Notes: generated by a model not told the origin, from the sequence alone. 64,000 nt of DNA from Hellea sp. (GCA_013002305.1 JABDKG010000064.1:1-64000); one strand, 5' to 3'; numbered from the stretch's first letter, positions 51,216-61,277 are shown. Numbers and translations: made by a program.

Positions 51216-51782
51216 CTATCTCTCAATATTGCCTTCCCGGCGAATTTTCTTTTGCAGCTGCAGGATGCCGTAAACCAGAGCTTCGGCTGTTGGAGGACAT
51301 CCGGGAACATATATATCGACAGGCACGATCCGGTCACAGCCGCGCACCACCGCATAAGAGTAGTGATAGTAGCCACCGCCATTGGCGCAGGATCCCATAG
51401 AGATCACATAACGCGGCGCTGGCATTTGGTCGTAAACCTTGCGAAGGGCCGGAGCCATTTTATTCGTCAGCGTCCCGGCAACAATCATCACGTCACTTTG
51501 ACGCGGGGAAGCCCGGGGCGCGAACCCGAAACGCTCTAGATCATAGCGCGGCATTGACGCTTGCATCATCTCAACAGCGCAGCATGCCAGGCCGAATGTC
51601 ATCCACATTAGCGAGCCGGTACGGGCCCAGGTAATGAGATCATCGGCGGAAGCGACAAGAAAGCCTTTATCGGCGAGCTGATCGGATAGCCCGTCAAAAA
51701 AAGGATCATGCGTTTTCGGGTCATAGGCTGGAATACCATGGGCCCGCGCGCCTTGACCTGCTTTAAGCATTTCATCTGACAT
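51216..51782 (-). CDS. nuoB: NADH-quinone oxidoreductase subunit B
   Basis: NuoB carries cluster N2, the last electron carrier before quinone. The 188-residue protein has the tandem cysteines Cys67-Cys68 plus Cys132 ([16 protein letters not shown]) and Cys162 ([11 protein letters not shown]). It is preceded by nuoA (9 bp gap). Confidence 0.97.
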   Translation of the reverse strand: MSDEMLKAGQGARAHGIPAYDPKTHDPFFDGLSDQLADKGFLVASADDLITWARTGSLMWMTFGLACCAVEMMQASMPRYDLERFGFAPRASPRQSDVMIVAGTLTNKMAPALRKVYDQMPAPRYVISMGSCANGGGYYHYSYAVVRGCDRIVPVDIYVPGCPPTAEALVYGILQLQKKIRREGNIER

Positions 51783-51791
51783 GAAGGCCTC

Positions 51792-52157
51792 CTAATTCCA
51801 GTCGAGCGCGCCTTTTTTCCAGGCATAGACAAGCCCCATCGTCAATTCGACGAGGAAGATCATCACGACGGCCCAAGCATAAGTGCCAAGGTGACCGGCC
51901 GAAACGGCATATGGAAAAAGGAAAGCGACTTCGAGATCGAAAATAATAAACAGAATGGCGACCAAATAAAACTGCACGTCAAATTTCATACGAGAATCGT
52001 CAAAAGCATTGAAACCGCACTCATAGGTCGACAGCTTTTCATTGTCGGGTTCTTTTGGCGCAATGACGAGCGGAACCAGAAGGAACAACAGACTAAGCGC
52101 CATCGCGACAACGAAGAGAATGATTACGGGTAGATAGCCGAGCAAGAATTCAGACAT
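51792..52157 (-). CDS. nuoA: NADH-quinone oxidoreductase subunit A
   Basis: NuoA, the first gene of the operon, has 121 residues, three membrane helices and the conserved loop [20 protein letters not shown] whose Cys lies near the quinone cavity. All 14 complex I genes follow in the order A-B-C-D-(lipoprotein)-E-F-G-H-I-J-K-L-M-N. Confidence 0.96.
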   Translation of the reverse strand: MSEFLLGYLPVIILFVVAMALSLLFLLVPLVIAPKEPDNEKLSTYECGFNAFDDSRMKFDVQFYLVAILFIIFDLEVAFLFPYAVSAGHLGTYAWAVVMIFLVELTMGLVYAWKKGALDWN

Positions 52158-52439
52158 TTAATTGCTTTTCTAGGGTTCAAACCAAGACTCACGCCCAAGT
52201 GAGGGCGCGGTTTGCGCGGAACCTATAAAGACTGCCCTTAGAATGCAACGCCAAAATGGCCCGAAATTGCGACAAATGCGCGTAAATTTTACGGCGGCAT
52301 CAGTGAAAATTGGAACGAACTGATTTTACTCATAGGGCTTAACAATCCCCAATTTTTTAGCTTGGTTGGGAATGGTTCCGTTTTTCAGATAATTTCGGGC
52401 GAGACCATTACAAAACTATCAGCCTTGCCATACAACTGT
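52158..52439 (-). promoter_or_regulatory. nuo operon promoter/leader region
   Basis: This 282 bp gap between nuoA and the metalloprotease gene must hold the nuo promoter. A possible -10-like TTATAG lies near 52226-52231 on the minus strand, but no strong -35 is spaced correctly. Within the leader, CTCAC (52188-52192) pairs with GTGAG (52199-52203), and an alternative stem CGCCC (52192-52196)/GGGCG (52203-52207) competes with it. I find no credible small ORF here. Confidence 0.35.
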
Positions 52440-54878
52440 TTACTCGCAAAACCAGCAAGTTTCATACTGGGTCGTAGCGCTGCCAATTGGGCTGCCCGGG
52501 GGTAAGCGGGATTCGCTTTGGACAGCATCAACACTTTTGGCTGGACGCGCCAGAAACCGTTCGATCTCGCGGCGCATAAACATGGCGTTCGCGCTGCTGC
52601 GCCGGCCGAAATCACCCAGAAGGTCCTGTAAGACTTTCTGAGCTTGCGCTTTAACAACAGGCGTAGAGTCATCTGATGAAATTAACGCCATCAACCCATA
52701 AGCAAATCGTCGCTGCACCGCTTCGGCCAGTTCGGCCTGACGACCGGAATGCCGAGCGGTCATGACGCGGCGGCGCACCGTCTGGAGCATCTCGCCAAAT
52801 CCCAACGAGTCAGAATTGCGGCGCTCAAATTCGCTCATGCGCGCGGCGCGCTGCGGGCTCAACAGAACATCAAATGTCAGGCCTGCCGATGTCCCGGCCG
52901 CGGCGGTCAAATCAAATGCCGGATAGGCCGTCCCTTTAAATAGCTCTCGATCACTGTCGATAAAAGTCCAGCTCCTTAGAGATGGCGTCAATAGCGCAAG
53001 CACTTCATTGGATAAATCCAGCGCTTCCGGGTCCAGCGTTGCAAGAATTGCCTCTAAGGCTTCTCTCTGCCGAGCCGCCTCAACGATCTGAACGTCCGCC
53101 GCGCCCTCGCCTTTAACGGCATAGGAAAAGCTCATGCCGCCGAGAAGTTTCCCCGCAGCGGCTGTCTGATAACGATGATAAAGATAGATCGGGACTATGA
53201 CTTTGTTGAGGTCCGACTGCGGCTGGCCATCATGAATGCGGTCGATGCCAAAATTATCGAGCGCTATTTTACGGACCTGCATGACCTCGTTAAGCGTAGC
53301 CACAGAGTCGCTGCCATTATCCCAAATCGCGCCCTGTGGATGGCCGGTTCCAATTCCCCGGCCTTCACTATCGGCAACATATAATAGACCGCGTTCAGCC
53401 GCGTCTTTATAGGCCGCTTTGCGTTCATCATCGGTCAGATCACCATATATCATTTTTGCCGAAAACCTGTCCCATTCGGCAATGCCGGTGCCGTATGCAT
53501 TGGAGAAATCAAGCTCACCGTCAACAATTCTCACATCCGGCGCGGGATAGTCCATCACGGAACCCTTGCCATAAGAACTTGCGGCAAAATTATGGGCAAA
53601 GCCGAGTGAGTGCCCAATCTCATGGGCCGAGAGCTGACGAATGCGGTCAAGCGCGAGCTCGACCGGGTCATCATCGGCTCCGGTGTTGGTTTTAGCGGTC
53701 CCCGCCAGGCCTTCGAAAATCATTCGGTCTTGCCGCACACGCAATGAGCCAAGATTTACATGGCCTTTGATAAATTCGCCTGTCCGCGGGTCGGTAACAC
53801 CGCCGCCATAGGACCAACCTCTGGTCTGGCGATGGACCCACTGCACAACATTATATCGAACATCAAGCGGATGAACGTCTTCGGGCAATAAGCGTACTTC
53901 ATAGCCATCCGGATAACCGGCAGCAGCAAACGCATCTTTCCACCATAGGGCCCCGTCCATCAAAGCGCCGCGAACTGGCTCGGGCGCGCCGCTATCAATA
54001 TAAAATACGATCGGATCAATAGTTTTTCCGTTCTCATCTTTTTGCAGGCGGTGCCGTAGCGCCAACCGTCTTTCAATCGGCGCTGACAATTGCGCGCTGT
54101 AATCAATATAAACGCTCTCCATGGCGCCCATCCGCGGATCGGCGAAAAGCGGTTGGTAATTGTCATCTGGTAAACGCACAAATGAGTGATGTTGAACCAG
54201 AGTCGCATCCGAACCATTAGCCGCAGTCGTCGCGACTTCGCGGCCCGGTTCGCCAGAGCTCACCGTCAGAAACGTGTCTATTTCAATATTGTCGGGAAAA
54301 GCGAAGCTGTTCGCTGTATCTACAAATGACCTATCAGTCGAAACACTAAAACTGCCTTGCCCGCGATCTTTCAGATGTTGCGTAATTCTTAGGCCATCAC
54401 GAGTCAAAAAATCAGTTAAATCGACCAGCACCGCGCCGCGTGAGCCCTGTGCGATCACATCAAGGCTCGCCAGAAAACTATCGGCAAAACTTTCATCGAC
54501 AGCCCGCGCTTCTAGCGGATTATCGGGATTGGCGCGGTAGGTCAGATTTTCCTGATTGATTATGACTTTTTCGCCAAAACGCTCAAAGGAAATAATCACC
54601 CCGTCCATCGCCATCCCGCCGCGGTCTAACCCCACAGGATTTGACCCCAGACCTGAACTTAGGCGCATCGTATAAATTGCTTGAAATAAAACCCGTCCAT
54701 CTGGATCATCATCCGGCAATAAGGCCATAATTTTATTGGTTTTTTCATCAACAAATATGTCGAAAAATCCGGCGCGTCTTTCGGTGGATTTGACGGCTTC
54801 TGACAGTGACTGGGCAAAAGTGTCGGTAGCAAATCCAAATAGCGCCACTGCGGCTATAAACCTAAAAACCCAACGCAT
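52440..54878 (-). CDS. Secreted zinc-dependent metalloprotease (DUF5117/DUF4953 type)
   Basis: This 812-residue protein has a cleaved signal peptide (to about residue 22, TDTFAQ), then an all-beta N-terminal region (DUF5117-like), and the gluzincin/metzincin motif HEIGHSLGFAHN with His419, Glu420, His423 and His429. The segment SVMDYPAP about 20 residues later fits the Met-turn region. Such proteins are common in Bacteroidota and some Proteobacteria; substrates are unknown. It appears to be transcribed alone or with moaA 28 bp upstream. Confidence 0.85.
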   Translation of the reverse strand: MRWVFRFIAAVALFGFATDTFAQSLSEAVKSTERRAGFFDIFVDEKTNKIMALLPDDDPDGRVLFQAIYTMRLSSGLGSNPVGLDRGGMAMDGVIISFERFGEKVIINQENLTYRANPDNPLEARAVDESFADSFLASLDVIAQGSRGAVLVDLTDFLTRDGLRITQHLKDRGQGSFSVSTDRSFVDTANSFAFPDNIEIDTFLTVSSGEPGREVATTAANGSDATLVQHHSFVRLPDDNYQPLFADPRMGAMESVYIDYSAQLSAPIERRLALRHRLQKDENGKTIDPIVFYIDSGAPEPVRGALMDGALWWKDAFAAAGYPDGYEVRLLPEDVHPLDVRYNVVQWVHRQTRGWSYGGGVTDPRTGEFIKGHVNLGSLRVRQDRMIFEGLAGTAKTNTGADDDPVELALDRIRQLSAHEIGHSLGFAHNFAASSYGKGSVMDYPAPDVRIVDGELDFSNAYGTGIAEWDRFSAKMIYGDLTDDERKAAYKDAAERGLLYVADSEGRGIGTGHPQGAIWDNGSDSVATLNEVMQVRKIALDNFGIDRIHDGQPQSDLNKVIVPIYLYHRYQTAAAGKLLGGMSFSYAVKGEGAADVQIVEAARQREALEAILATLDPEALDLSNEVLALLTPSLRSWTFIDSDRELFKGTAYPAFDLTAAAGTSAGLTFDVLLSPQRAARMSEFERRNSDSLGFGEMLQTVRRRVMTARHSGRQAELAEAVQRRFAYGLMALISSDDSTPVVKAQAQKVLQDLLGDFGRRSSANAMFMRREIERFLARPAKSVDAVQSESRLPPGSPIGSATTQYETCWFCE

Positions 54879-54906
54879 TTGCGCCTCCCTTAATTCCTTG
54901 TATTTT

Positions 54907-55908
54907 CTAACCGCCGGTCAATGACATATGTCGTGCCACAGCAGGAATAACTCCGCTTTTGTCGATCCTGAAATTATGCTTTTCAGGCTTGTTGATCATG
55001 GCTTTATCCATCGCCATCGCCAGTGCATCATGCGGGTTTTCACTGCGAATTGCCGCGCGAAGATCGACGCTGTCATCCTGCCCCAAGCACATATAAATTT
55101 GCCCCGTACAGGTAACCCGCACCCGGTTGCAGCCGGCGCAAAAATTATTCGTCAGCGGCGTAATAAATCCCAATATTCCACCAGTTTCACGGACCTTTAC
55201 ATAGCGTGCGGGACCCCCGGATCGGAGCGGCGTATCCATCAAAGTAAATTGCTTTTCCAAGAGTTCACGGGTTTCAGATAGCGGAAGATATTGGTCAAAT
55301 CGGTCTTCGACGATATCCCCAATCGGCATGACTTCGATCAGAGTCATATCCATGCCTTTGCCATGTGCCCATTGCATTAGGGAAGGGATTTCATGAGCGT
55401 TGCCGTTTTTAAGCGCAACCGTGTTGATTTTGATTTTTAGTCCGGCTTCAAGCCCGGCATCTATACCTGCCAAAACCTTGTCCAGAGAGTCGCTCCGCGT
55501 GAGCGCTTTGAACGTTTCGCGATTAAGACTATCGAGGGACACATTGACCCGCTTAACGCCGGCCGTTTTTAAATCTCTGGCATATCGGGATAATTGCGTT
55601 GCATTGGTTGTAATCGTGATTTCATCAAGGTCGCCGCTTTCTAAGTGGCGCGATAAGCCGGAAATAAACGGCATGATGCCCTTTCGCACCAATGGCTCAC
55701 CGCCCGTCAATCTGATCTTCCGAACGCCTCGGGCTACAAAGGCCGATGCCAAAAAATCCGTTTCTTCCCAGCTTAAAAGATCTTTGCGCGGCAAAAATGT
55801 CATATTTTCAGCCATGCAATAAGTACAGCGCAGATCACATCGATCGGTCACAGACAAGCGCAAATAGGTTATATTTCGCCCAAATTGATCTGTGAGATGT
55901 CTACTCAT
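54907..55908 (-). CDS. moaA: GTP 3',8-cyclase
   Basis: MoaA is the radical-SAM enzyme that, with MoaC, starts molybdenum cofactor synthesis. The 333-residue protein has the N-terminal CxxxCxxC (Cys24, 28, 31 in [11 protein letters not shown]), the C-terminal cluster [13 protein letters not shown] plus a later Cys, and the terminal Gly-Gly (SLTGG) needed for activity. No moaC or other moa gene lies beside it. Confidence 0.96.
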   Translation of the reverse strand: MSRHLTDQFGRNITYLRLSVTDRCDLRCTYCMAENMTFLPRKDLLSWEETDFLASAFVARGVRKIRLTGGEPLVRKGIMPFISGLSRHLESGDLDEITITTNATQLSRYARDLKTAGVKRVNVSLDSLNRETFKALTRSDSLDKVLAGIDAGLEAGLKIKINTVALKNGNAHEIPSLMQWAHGKGMDMTLIEVMPIGDIVEDRFDQYLPLSETRELLEKQFTLMDTPLRSGGPARYVKVRETGGILGFITPLTNNFCAGCNRVRVTCTGQIYMCLGQDDSVDLRAAIRSENPHDALAMAMDKAMINKPEKHNFRIDKSGVIPAVARHMSLTGG

Positions 55909-55971
55909 AGATGCAGTTTTATAGGAGACCGGAATAAGCGCAAGGAAATAGGACTGCGCTTTGCCTATATT

Positions 55972-56565
55972 CTAAAATCTTTTGCCAATCCGAACGCCGA
56001 CGGAATCAAGGCCTTCATTACTACCATTTGAAAGGATTTTGCCGTGGCTCAAATGTTCATAAACAAGCTCGGCGCTCCAATCATCGCTCAGCCGGAAACC
56101 GGCTGCAAATTGTGTCCGGAAAAGCGCTCGGGACCCAAATTCAATATTCTCCCGGTTAAGCCGGTCAAACTCCAAAGCCTGTTCAGGGGTCGTTGCATCG
56201 CCGGGTGATGGAAGCTCCAACTCGCCGTCGTGAATAACCAGTCCGAAGGCTAGCTCGCCGTAGAACTTTCCATTTTCACTGGTCCGCCATAACATGCCAG
56301 CGCCGCCATAAGACGTGTCGCCGGAGAGGTTGATTGTGCCCCCGGCATAGGGTTTTGGCTTGAGCGCCCATTCCAGAAATTCCGGCGAATCGGCAACATA
56401 TTCCAAGGTGAGTGCAATGCCTTCTTCCTTGCCTTTGACGCCGCCAATTCCGCTGATTTTGATGTCTTGCGCCATTAGGCCGACTCTCACTTCATCTGCT
56501 TGCGCGGGCATGGCAAGTGCCAAGACTGGAACAAGGAAAAGTGGATAGATTGTTTTTCTGAACAT
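55972..56565 (-). CDS. PagL-like acyloxyacyl hydrolase (lipid A 3-O-deacylase family)
   Basis: This 197-residue protein has a signal peptide (ending PAQA, about residue 23) and alternating hydrophobic strands ending in Phe, as in an 8-stranded outer-membrane barrel. Near the C-terminus LVYEHLSHGKILS places His171, Ser173 and Glu184 with PagL-like spacing, and VGVRIGKRF closes the barrel. PagL removes the 3-O acyl chain of lipid A in the outer membrane. A His replaces the Asn that usually follows the Ser in PagL. Enzyme activity is inferred. Confidence 0.75.
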   Translation of the reverse strand: MFRKTIYPLFLVPVLALAMPAQADEVRVGLMAQDIKISGIGGVKGKEEGIALTLEYVADSPEFLEWALKPKPYAGGTINLSGDTSYGGAGMLWRTSENGKFYGELAFGLVIHDGELELPSPGDATTPEQALEFDRLNRENIEFGSRALFRTQFAAGFRLSDDWSAELVYEHLSHGKILSNGSNEGLDSVGVRIGKRF

Positions 56566-56662
56566 GACTGGCCCCTTAGCGATTCATTTTGAATTTCGTA
56601 GCTTAATTATAGTCGAAATCAAGCGTTGATTTTGTAACAAAGGTTACGAATGGTCTGGAAGC

Positions 56663-56750
56663 TGGTGCGGGCGGCCGGAATCGAACCGGCACTCCGAATC
56701 TCGGAACAAGATTTTAAGTCTTGCGTGTCTACCAATTCCACCACGCCCGC
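56663..56750 (-). tRNA. tRNA-Leu (anticodon UAA)
   Basis: On the minus strand the gene starts GCGGGCGTGGTGGAATTGG and ends in an encoded CCA. The acceptor arms GCGGGCG and CGCCCGC pair completely. The anticodon stem CAAGA/TCTTG encloses the loop CTTAAAA, giving anticodon TAA. The long variable arm (about 88 bases with CCA) marks a class II tRNA, and the T-arm GGTTCGATTCC is standard. It decodes UUA/UUG leucine codons. Confidence 0.97.
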
Positions 56751-56824
56751 GATAGAATTTGAAAAGGCGGTTTAGCCAAGGTTGCGAGCGACAACAAGAG
56801 AAAATTACCTCTACTCCGTAAAAG

Positions 56825-58078
56825 TTAGATATTTGTTTTTACCAGCAGTTTTGTGATATGCCGCGCATTGTAATGGGCCGGGTCGCGGGTCGGCGGTTCG
56901 GCCAGCTCGGCGTTTGGAAAGCGCTTGCCAAATTCTTCGAGCATGAGCCGGGCCTGTATCCGTGCCAGAAACAATCCAGCGCAAACATGGGCGCCGACGC
57001 CAAAGACGATATTTCCATTCAGGTTACGCTCAATATCCAGCTCGAGCGGTCGGTCCCACTGCGCCGGATCAAGGCCGCCAGCTTGCGCGGCAATGATGAT
57101 CTGCTCACCCTTTTTGACGGTTATGCCTTCAAATTCGACGTCCTCGAGCGCGAAGCGATGCAGCCCGGTTTTGCCAAAGGCCTCATAGCGGAGAATTTCA
57201 GTGATAGCGTTGTTGGCGAGGTCTGGATTGGCTTTGAGTTTATCAAACTGTTCAGGGTTGGAGAGCAGCGCATAAAGTAGCGTTGGATGCATGTCGCCGG
57301 CCGTATCGCTCCCGGCTGCAATCATGGCGGCGACTATGCCGAGGATTTCCCAATCATTGAGACGATCATCCCCTTCCTGAGCCGTCAGTAATAGGCCGAT
57401 AAAATCATCGCCTTTGTCGGGCATATCGCGGCGGCGCTGAATAACGTCCTGCAACATCGCTACGCCTTCGAGCGCCGCGCGCAGCAATTCTTCGCGGTCT
57501 TCGCCAGTTGTCGCGATACCGTTATAGCGGACCATCGCCCAGCCAAGCTTGTGAAATATCGCTTCTTTTTCCGGCGGTATACCTACTAGCCGAGACATGG
57601 ATCCGCGCGGAATATCGACTGACAAAGTGTCCGCAACATTGAAAAATTCTTTATCCGCCAGCTTATCGAAAGCGTTCACAACAACGTCTTTAATCTGGCT
57701 TTCGATCTGTTCGGTCATGCGCATCGAGAAGGCTTTGGAGGCGAGTTTGCGAACCCGCCGATGGGCTTCTTTATCCAATCGAAAAAGCGCATTGTCGAGC
57801 ATGCGCTCAAAGTCATTTTTATCGGCCTCAGCCTGCTCGGGCGGCGCGAATTTCCATTTCATGAAATCCGGTGTCAGGCGCGTGTCGGCCAGGATAGTTT
57901 TACAAAGATCATGAGAGGTTACGATCCACGCCATCCACGGCTCATACCACCCCATTCGCTCATCGGTCTTGGTAAAAAGGCGATCCACGACCGTCCGAAA
58001 ATCTTCCAGATACTCCTCGGATTGCGGTTTATAATAGGTTTGAAACGCTGTTTGTTCACCGGTCTCGGACAAGCTCAT
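56825..58078 (-). CDS. Cytochrome P450
   Basis: This 417-residue soluble bacterial P450 shows the I-helix AGSDT (255-259), ExxR at Glu294-Arg297 (EILR), and the heme-binding FGVGAHVCAG with axial Cys366. It would need ferredoxin and reductase partners, not seen nearby. fghA and adhC lie just upstream on the same strand, so a demethylation that releases formaldehyde is one possibility; a substrate cannot be assigned. Confidence 0.9.
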   Translation of the reverse strand: MSLSETGEQTAFQTYYKPQSEEYLEDFRTVVDRLFTKTDERMGWYEPWMAWIVTSHDLCKTILADTRLTPDFMKWKFAPPEQAEADKNDFERMLDNALFRLDKEAHRRVRKLASKAFSMRMTEQIESQIKDVVVNAFDKLADKEFFNVADTLSVDIPRGSMSRLVGIPPEKEAIFHKLGWAMVRYNGIATTGEDREELLRAALEGVAMLQDVIQRRRDMPDKGDDFIGLLLTAQEGDDRLNDWEILGIVAAMIAAGSDTAGDMHPTLLYALLSNPEQFDKLKANPDLANNAITEILRYEAFGKTGLHRFALEDVEFEGITVKKGEQIIIAAQAGGLDPAQWDRPLELDIERNLNGNIVFGVGAHVCAGLFLARIQARLMLEEFGKRFPNAELAEPPTRDPAHYNARHITKLLVKTNI

Positions 58079-58157
58079 AGGTTAACTCTTAATCATAAGA
58101 GGCCTATCTATGGTCAGACCAGCGATGTGAGTCAAATGGGCTCAGAAAAATCCCGCG

Positions 58158-59000
58158 CTAGGCTTTTAGAAGCTTGGCGTGCCAAGCGATATGATCGCCC
58201 ATAAAACTTGAGATGAAATAATAGGAATGGTCGTAGCCCTCCTGCATTCGAATCTTGGCGTTCATTCCGGCCTTGTCACAGGCCGTAACTAGCCGCTCAG
58301 TCTTGAGCTCTTTTTCCAGAAAATTATCCGCCGTGCCCTGATCAACCAGAATATGGTCATGGCGCGCGCCGTCTTCGATTAACGCACAAGCGTCATATTC
58401 GCGCCAGGAGGCTTTGTCCTCGCCGAGATATCCCGTCAGAGCCTTTTTGCCCCAAGGGCAGTTCATCGGGCTCACAATCGGCGAAAAGGCAGAAATTGAT
58501 TTGTACCGATCAGTATTACGCAGACCAATCGTGAGCGCCCCATGCCCGCCCATGGAATGGCCGGTGATTGATTGGCGGGACATGTCGGTCATCGGGAATT
58601 CTTTGGCGATCAGTGCTGGCAGCTCTTCTTCGATATAGGAACGCATCTGATAATGCTCCGCCCAAGGCGCCTCAGTCGCGTTGACATAATGCCCGGCGCC
58701 GAGCCCGAAATCATAAGCCCCGTTCGGATCATCCGGCACGCCTTCTCCGCGCGGTGATGTATCCGGCGCGATAAAGATAATGCCGTGCTCAGCACAAGCG
58801 CGGCGGAACTCGCCCTTTTCGGTCACGTTGGCATGGGTACAAGTTAGGCCTGAGAGGTACCATAGGACAGGTAATTTCGCGCCCTTGTCACGCGGCGGCA
58901 CAAAAACCGAGAATGTCATCTCGGTTCCGGTGGCCTTGCTGTCATGCGCATAGACGCCTTGAACGCCGCCGAAGGTTTTAACTGTGGATTTTATTTCCAT
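58158..59000 (-). CDS. fghA: S-formylglutathione hydrolase
   Basis: FghA releases formate and glutathione from S-formylglutathione, the second step of glutathione-dependent formaldehyde oxidation. The 280-residue alpha/beta hydrolase has the nucleophile Ser149 in TGHSMGGHGA, the Asp in ILVDQGTADNF and the His in EGYDHSYYF. It is coupled to adhC by TAATG. Confidence 0.95.
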   Translation of the reverse strand: MEIKSTVKTFGGVQGVYAHDSKATGTEMTFSVFVPPRDKGAKLPVLWYLSGLTCTHANVTEKGEFRRACAEHGIIFIAPDTSPRGEGVPDDPNGAYDFGLGAGHYVNATEAPWAEHYQMRSYIEEELPALIAKEFPMTDMSRQSITGHSMGGHGALTIGLRNTDRYKSISAFSPIVSPMNCPWGKKALTGYLGEDKASWREYDACALIEDGARHDHILVDQGTADNFLEKELKTERLVTACDKAGMNAKIRMQEGYDHSYYFISSFMGDHIAWHAKLLKA

Positions 59001-60109
59001 TAAAAAACAACCACGCTCCGAATGCTCTCACCCGCATGCATTAAATCGAACGCCTTGTTGATATGTTCGAGATCAAATGTGTGGGTAATCATCGGATCGA
59101 TGGCGATTTTGCCGTTCATGTACCAGTCGACGATTTTCGGGACGTCTGTCCGGCCCTTGGCGCCGCCAAAGGCTGTGCCTTTCCAGACACGGCCGGTGAC
59201 GAGCTGGAAAGGACGGGTTGAAATTTCCTTGCCCGCTTCGGCCACGCCGATAATGGTCGAAACACCCCAGCCGCGGTGACAGGCTTCCAGCGCTTGGCGC
59301 ATCACCTGAACATTGCCGGTCGCATCAAAAGTATGATCCGCGCCGCCATCCGTGAGCTCGACCAAATGCTGGACAACATCGCCTTTAATCTTCTGAGGAT
59401 TGACAAAGTGGGTCATGCCGAACTGCTTGCCCCAATCGGCTTTGTCGTCATTGATATCAACGCCGACAATCATATTCGCGCCGACCATTTTCGCGCCTTG
59501 AATGACGTTGAGCCCGATCCCGCCGAGCCCAAAGACAATGACATTATCACCGGCCTGAACTTTGGCGGTATTGGTCACCGCGCCAATGCCGGTGGTTACG
59601 CCGCAGCCGACATAGCAGCACTTATCAAACGGCGCGTCGTCCCGAATTTTCGCGACCGCAATTTCCGGCAGAACCGTAAAATTAGAGAAAGTCGAGCAGC
59701 CCATATAGTGATAGATCAGCTTGCCTTTGTATGAAAACCGGCTTGTTCCGTCGGGCATCAGCCCTTTGCCCTGAGTGGCGCGAATGGCGGTACAGAGATT
59801 GGTTTTGCCTGACAGGCAGGACTTACACTGGCGGCATTCCGGCGTATAGAGCGGAATGACATGATCGCCCGGCTTAACCGAAGTCACGCCCTTACCAACA
59901 TCGCGCACAATACCCGCGCCTTCATGGCCGAGAATGCTCGGGAAAATCCCTTCACTGTCAAACCCGTCCAGCGTGTAGCTATCCGTATGGCAAATACCTG
60001 TGGCCATTATTTCGACCAGAACTTCTTCGGCCTTCGGGCCTTCAAGATCGACCTCAACAATTTCCAGAGGTTTCTTGGCTTCAAACGCCACAGCTGCGCG
60101 TGTTTTCAT
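59000..60109 (-). CDS. adhC: S-(hydroxymethyl)glutathione dehydrogenase (class III alcohol dehydrogenase)
   Basis: AdhC oxidises S-(hydroxymethyl)glutathione, formed from formaldehyde, using NAD. The 369-residue zinc alcohol dehydrogenase has catalytic Cys40, His62 and Glu63 (GHEGAGIV), structural Cys92/95/98/106, and the nucleotide-binding [13 protein letters not shown]. An AGGGAGC site precedes the ATG. A palindrome-rich 80 bp gap separates it from the upstream CinA-type gene. Confidence 0.96.
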   Translation of the reverse strand: MKTRAAVAFEAKKPLEIVEVDLEGPKAEEVLVEIMATGICHTDSYTLDGFDSEGIFPSILGHEGAGIVRDVGKGVTSVKPGDHVIPLYTPECRQCKSCLSGKTNLCTAIRATQGKGLMPDGTSRFSYKGKLIYHYMGCSTFSNFTVLPEIAVAKIRDDAPFDKCCYVGCGVTTGIGAVTNTAKVQAGDNVIVFGLGGIGLNVIQGAKMVGANMIVGVDINDDKADWGKQFGMTHFVNPQKIKGDVVQHLVELTDGGADHTFDATGNVQVMRQALEACHRGWGVSTIIGVAEAGKEISTRPFQLVTGRVWKGTAFGGAKGRTDVPKIVDWYMNGKIAIDPMITHTFDLEHINKAFDLMHAGESIRSVVVF

Positions 60110-60189
60110 ATCGGTGCTCCCTTTGCCTTATGCATAGGCCAAACAGGGCGCGATGAAAAGTAGCGTAATCCTAATAATTAAGATTATTA

Positions 60190-60909
60190 TCAATAACCTA
60201 GCAGAGCTATAAGCGCGGCTTCTGCCGCACCTAATCGCGTTTCATCCGTCCCTCGAATGACGATCCGAAGGCCGTAACCGCCATCATTAAAAAATGGGTA
60301 GCTTCCAAACGAAAGGTCGGGGAATTTTGCTGCAAGCACGCCGAGCGGGCCGGCGACATCGCCCTCGCCCATGCCTTTAACCGGAATGGTTCGCTGCAGC
60401 ACAGCTTTGCCGCCTTTTATCCTGTGGCCGATATCATCGAGCATTGCGCGCATAATTTGCGGCACGCCCGCCAGCGTAAAAACATTGTTGGTTTGAAACC
60501 CCGGCGCAAGCGAAACCGGGTTTTTGATCAGGCTCGCGCCGTCTGGAATGCGCGCCATTCGGCGGCGCGCTGGATTGAGGTCTTCAGGTTTGTAACGGAC
60601 CAACAGCTCATCAATGGCATCTTGCCGCTCGGAAATTTTCAGATCAAATGCGGCGGCGATACAATCCGCCGTAATGTCGTCATGGGTCGGGCCGATACCG
60701 CCTGTTGTAAAGACGTAATCAAACCGATTGGAGAACTCCCGAACATTTGCAATGATGATTTCAGTGTCATCCGGCAGCATCCGCACCTCGCCGACCTGTA
60801 CGCCGAGTGGCCCTAGAAACCGAGCTATATCGCCGGAATTCGTGTCCTGAGTCCGGCCCGATAAAAGCTCATCGCCAATAAGAAGTATGCCCGCTGTAAC
60901 TGTATTCAT
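60190..60909 (-). CDS. CinA-type molybdopterin-binding-domain protein
   Basis: The 239-residue protein is a single MoCF-biosynthesis domain (AGILLIGDELLSGRTQDTNS, then FTTGGIGPTHDDIT and SLAPGFQTNNVFTLAGVPQ), as in the N-terminal half of CinA, but without the C-terminal deamidase domain. The family name competence/damage-inducible protein A is historical. The role in molybdenum metabolism or nucleotide repair is not settled. It is divergent from the plus-strand ydcH-like gene. Confidence 0.88.
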   Translation of the reverse strand: MNTVTAGILLIGDELLSGRTQDTNSGDIARFLGPLGVQVGEVRMLPDDTEIIIANVREFSNRFDYVFTTGGIGPTHDDITADCIAAAFDLKISERQDAIDELLVRYKPEDLNPARRRMARIPDGASLIKNPVSLAPGFQTNNVFTLAGVPQIMRAMLDDIGHRIKGGKAVLQRTIPVKGMGEGDVAGPLGVLAAKFPDLSFGSYPFFNDGGYGLRIVIRGTDETRLGAAEAALIALLGY

Positions 60910-61031
60910 ATTTTATTGTCTCAAATCAAATTTCATCTGTTCAAATGACCGATTGTCTAAGGACGGCCTTGGTCATTCGTGCAGATATTCAGTGTGTTTA
61001 GATCAATCCGGTGCAATTGAAAGGACAATAA

Positions 61032-61277
61032 ATGAGCGCCCATACCCCGCATGAACTCAGAGACGAGTTTCCACAACATACGGACAAAATTCATGAGCTA
61101 AAAATGAACGATGCGCATTTCGCGAAGCTGATGAAAAAATATCATAAAAACAATCGCAAAATTCACCAATATGAGAGCGGCGTCAAAGCCACATCGGACT
61201 TTCATCTTGAAGATCTTAAGAAAAAACGTCTCTATTTGTTGGACATAATACAACACATAATTTTGCATTCCGATTGA
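61032..61277 (+). CDS. YdcH/DUF465-family small helical protein
   Basis: The ATG follows AAGGACAATAA. The 81-residue charged, coiled-coil-prone protein has the DUF465 pattern HELRDEFPQHTDKIHELK, then KKYHKNNRKIHQYESG and KKKRLYLLDII. Its function is unknown. It is followed 29 bp later by a DksA/TraR-type gene. Confidence 0.85.
   Translation: MSAHTPHELRDEFPQHTDKIHELKMNDAHFAKLMKKYHKNNRKIHQYESGVKATSDFHLEDLKKKRLYLLDIIQHIILHSD

Noticed and set aside
56634-56647. GTAAC-N4-GTTAC after tRNA-Leu as a terminator
   Set aside because: Stem is only 5 bp and is followed by an A-rich, not T-rich, stretch on the tRNA strand.
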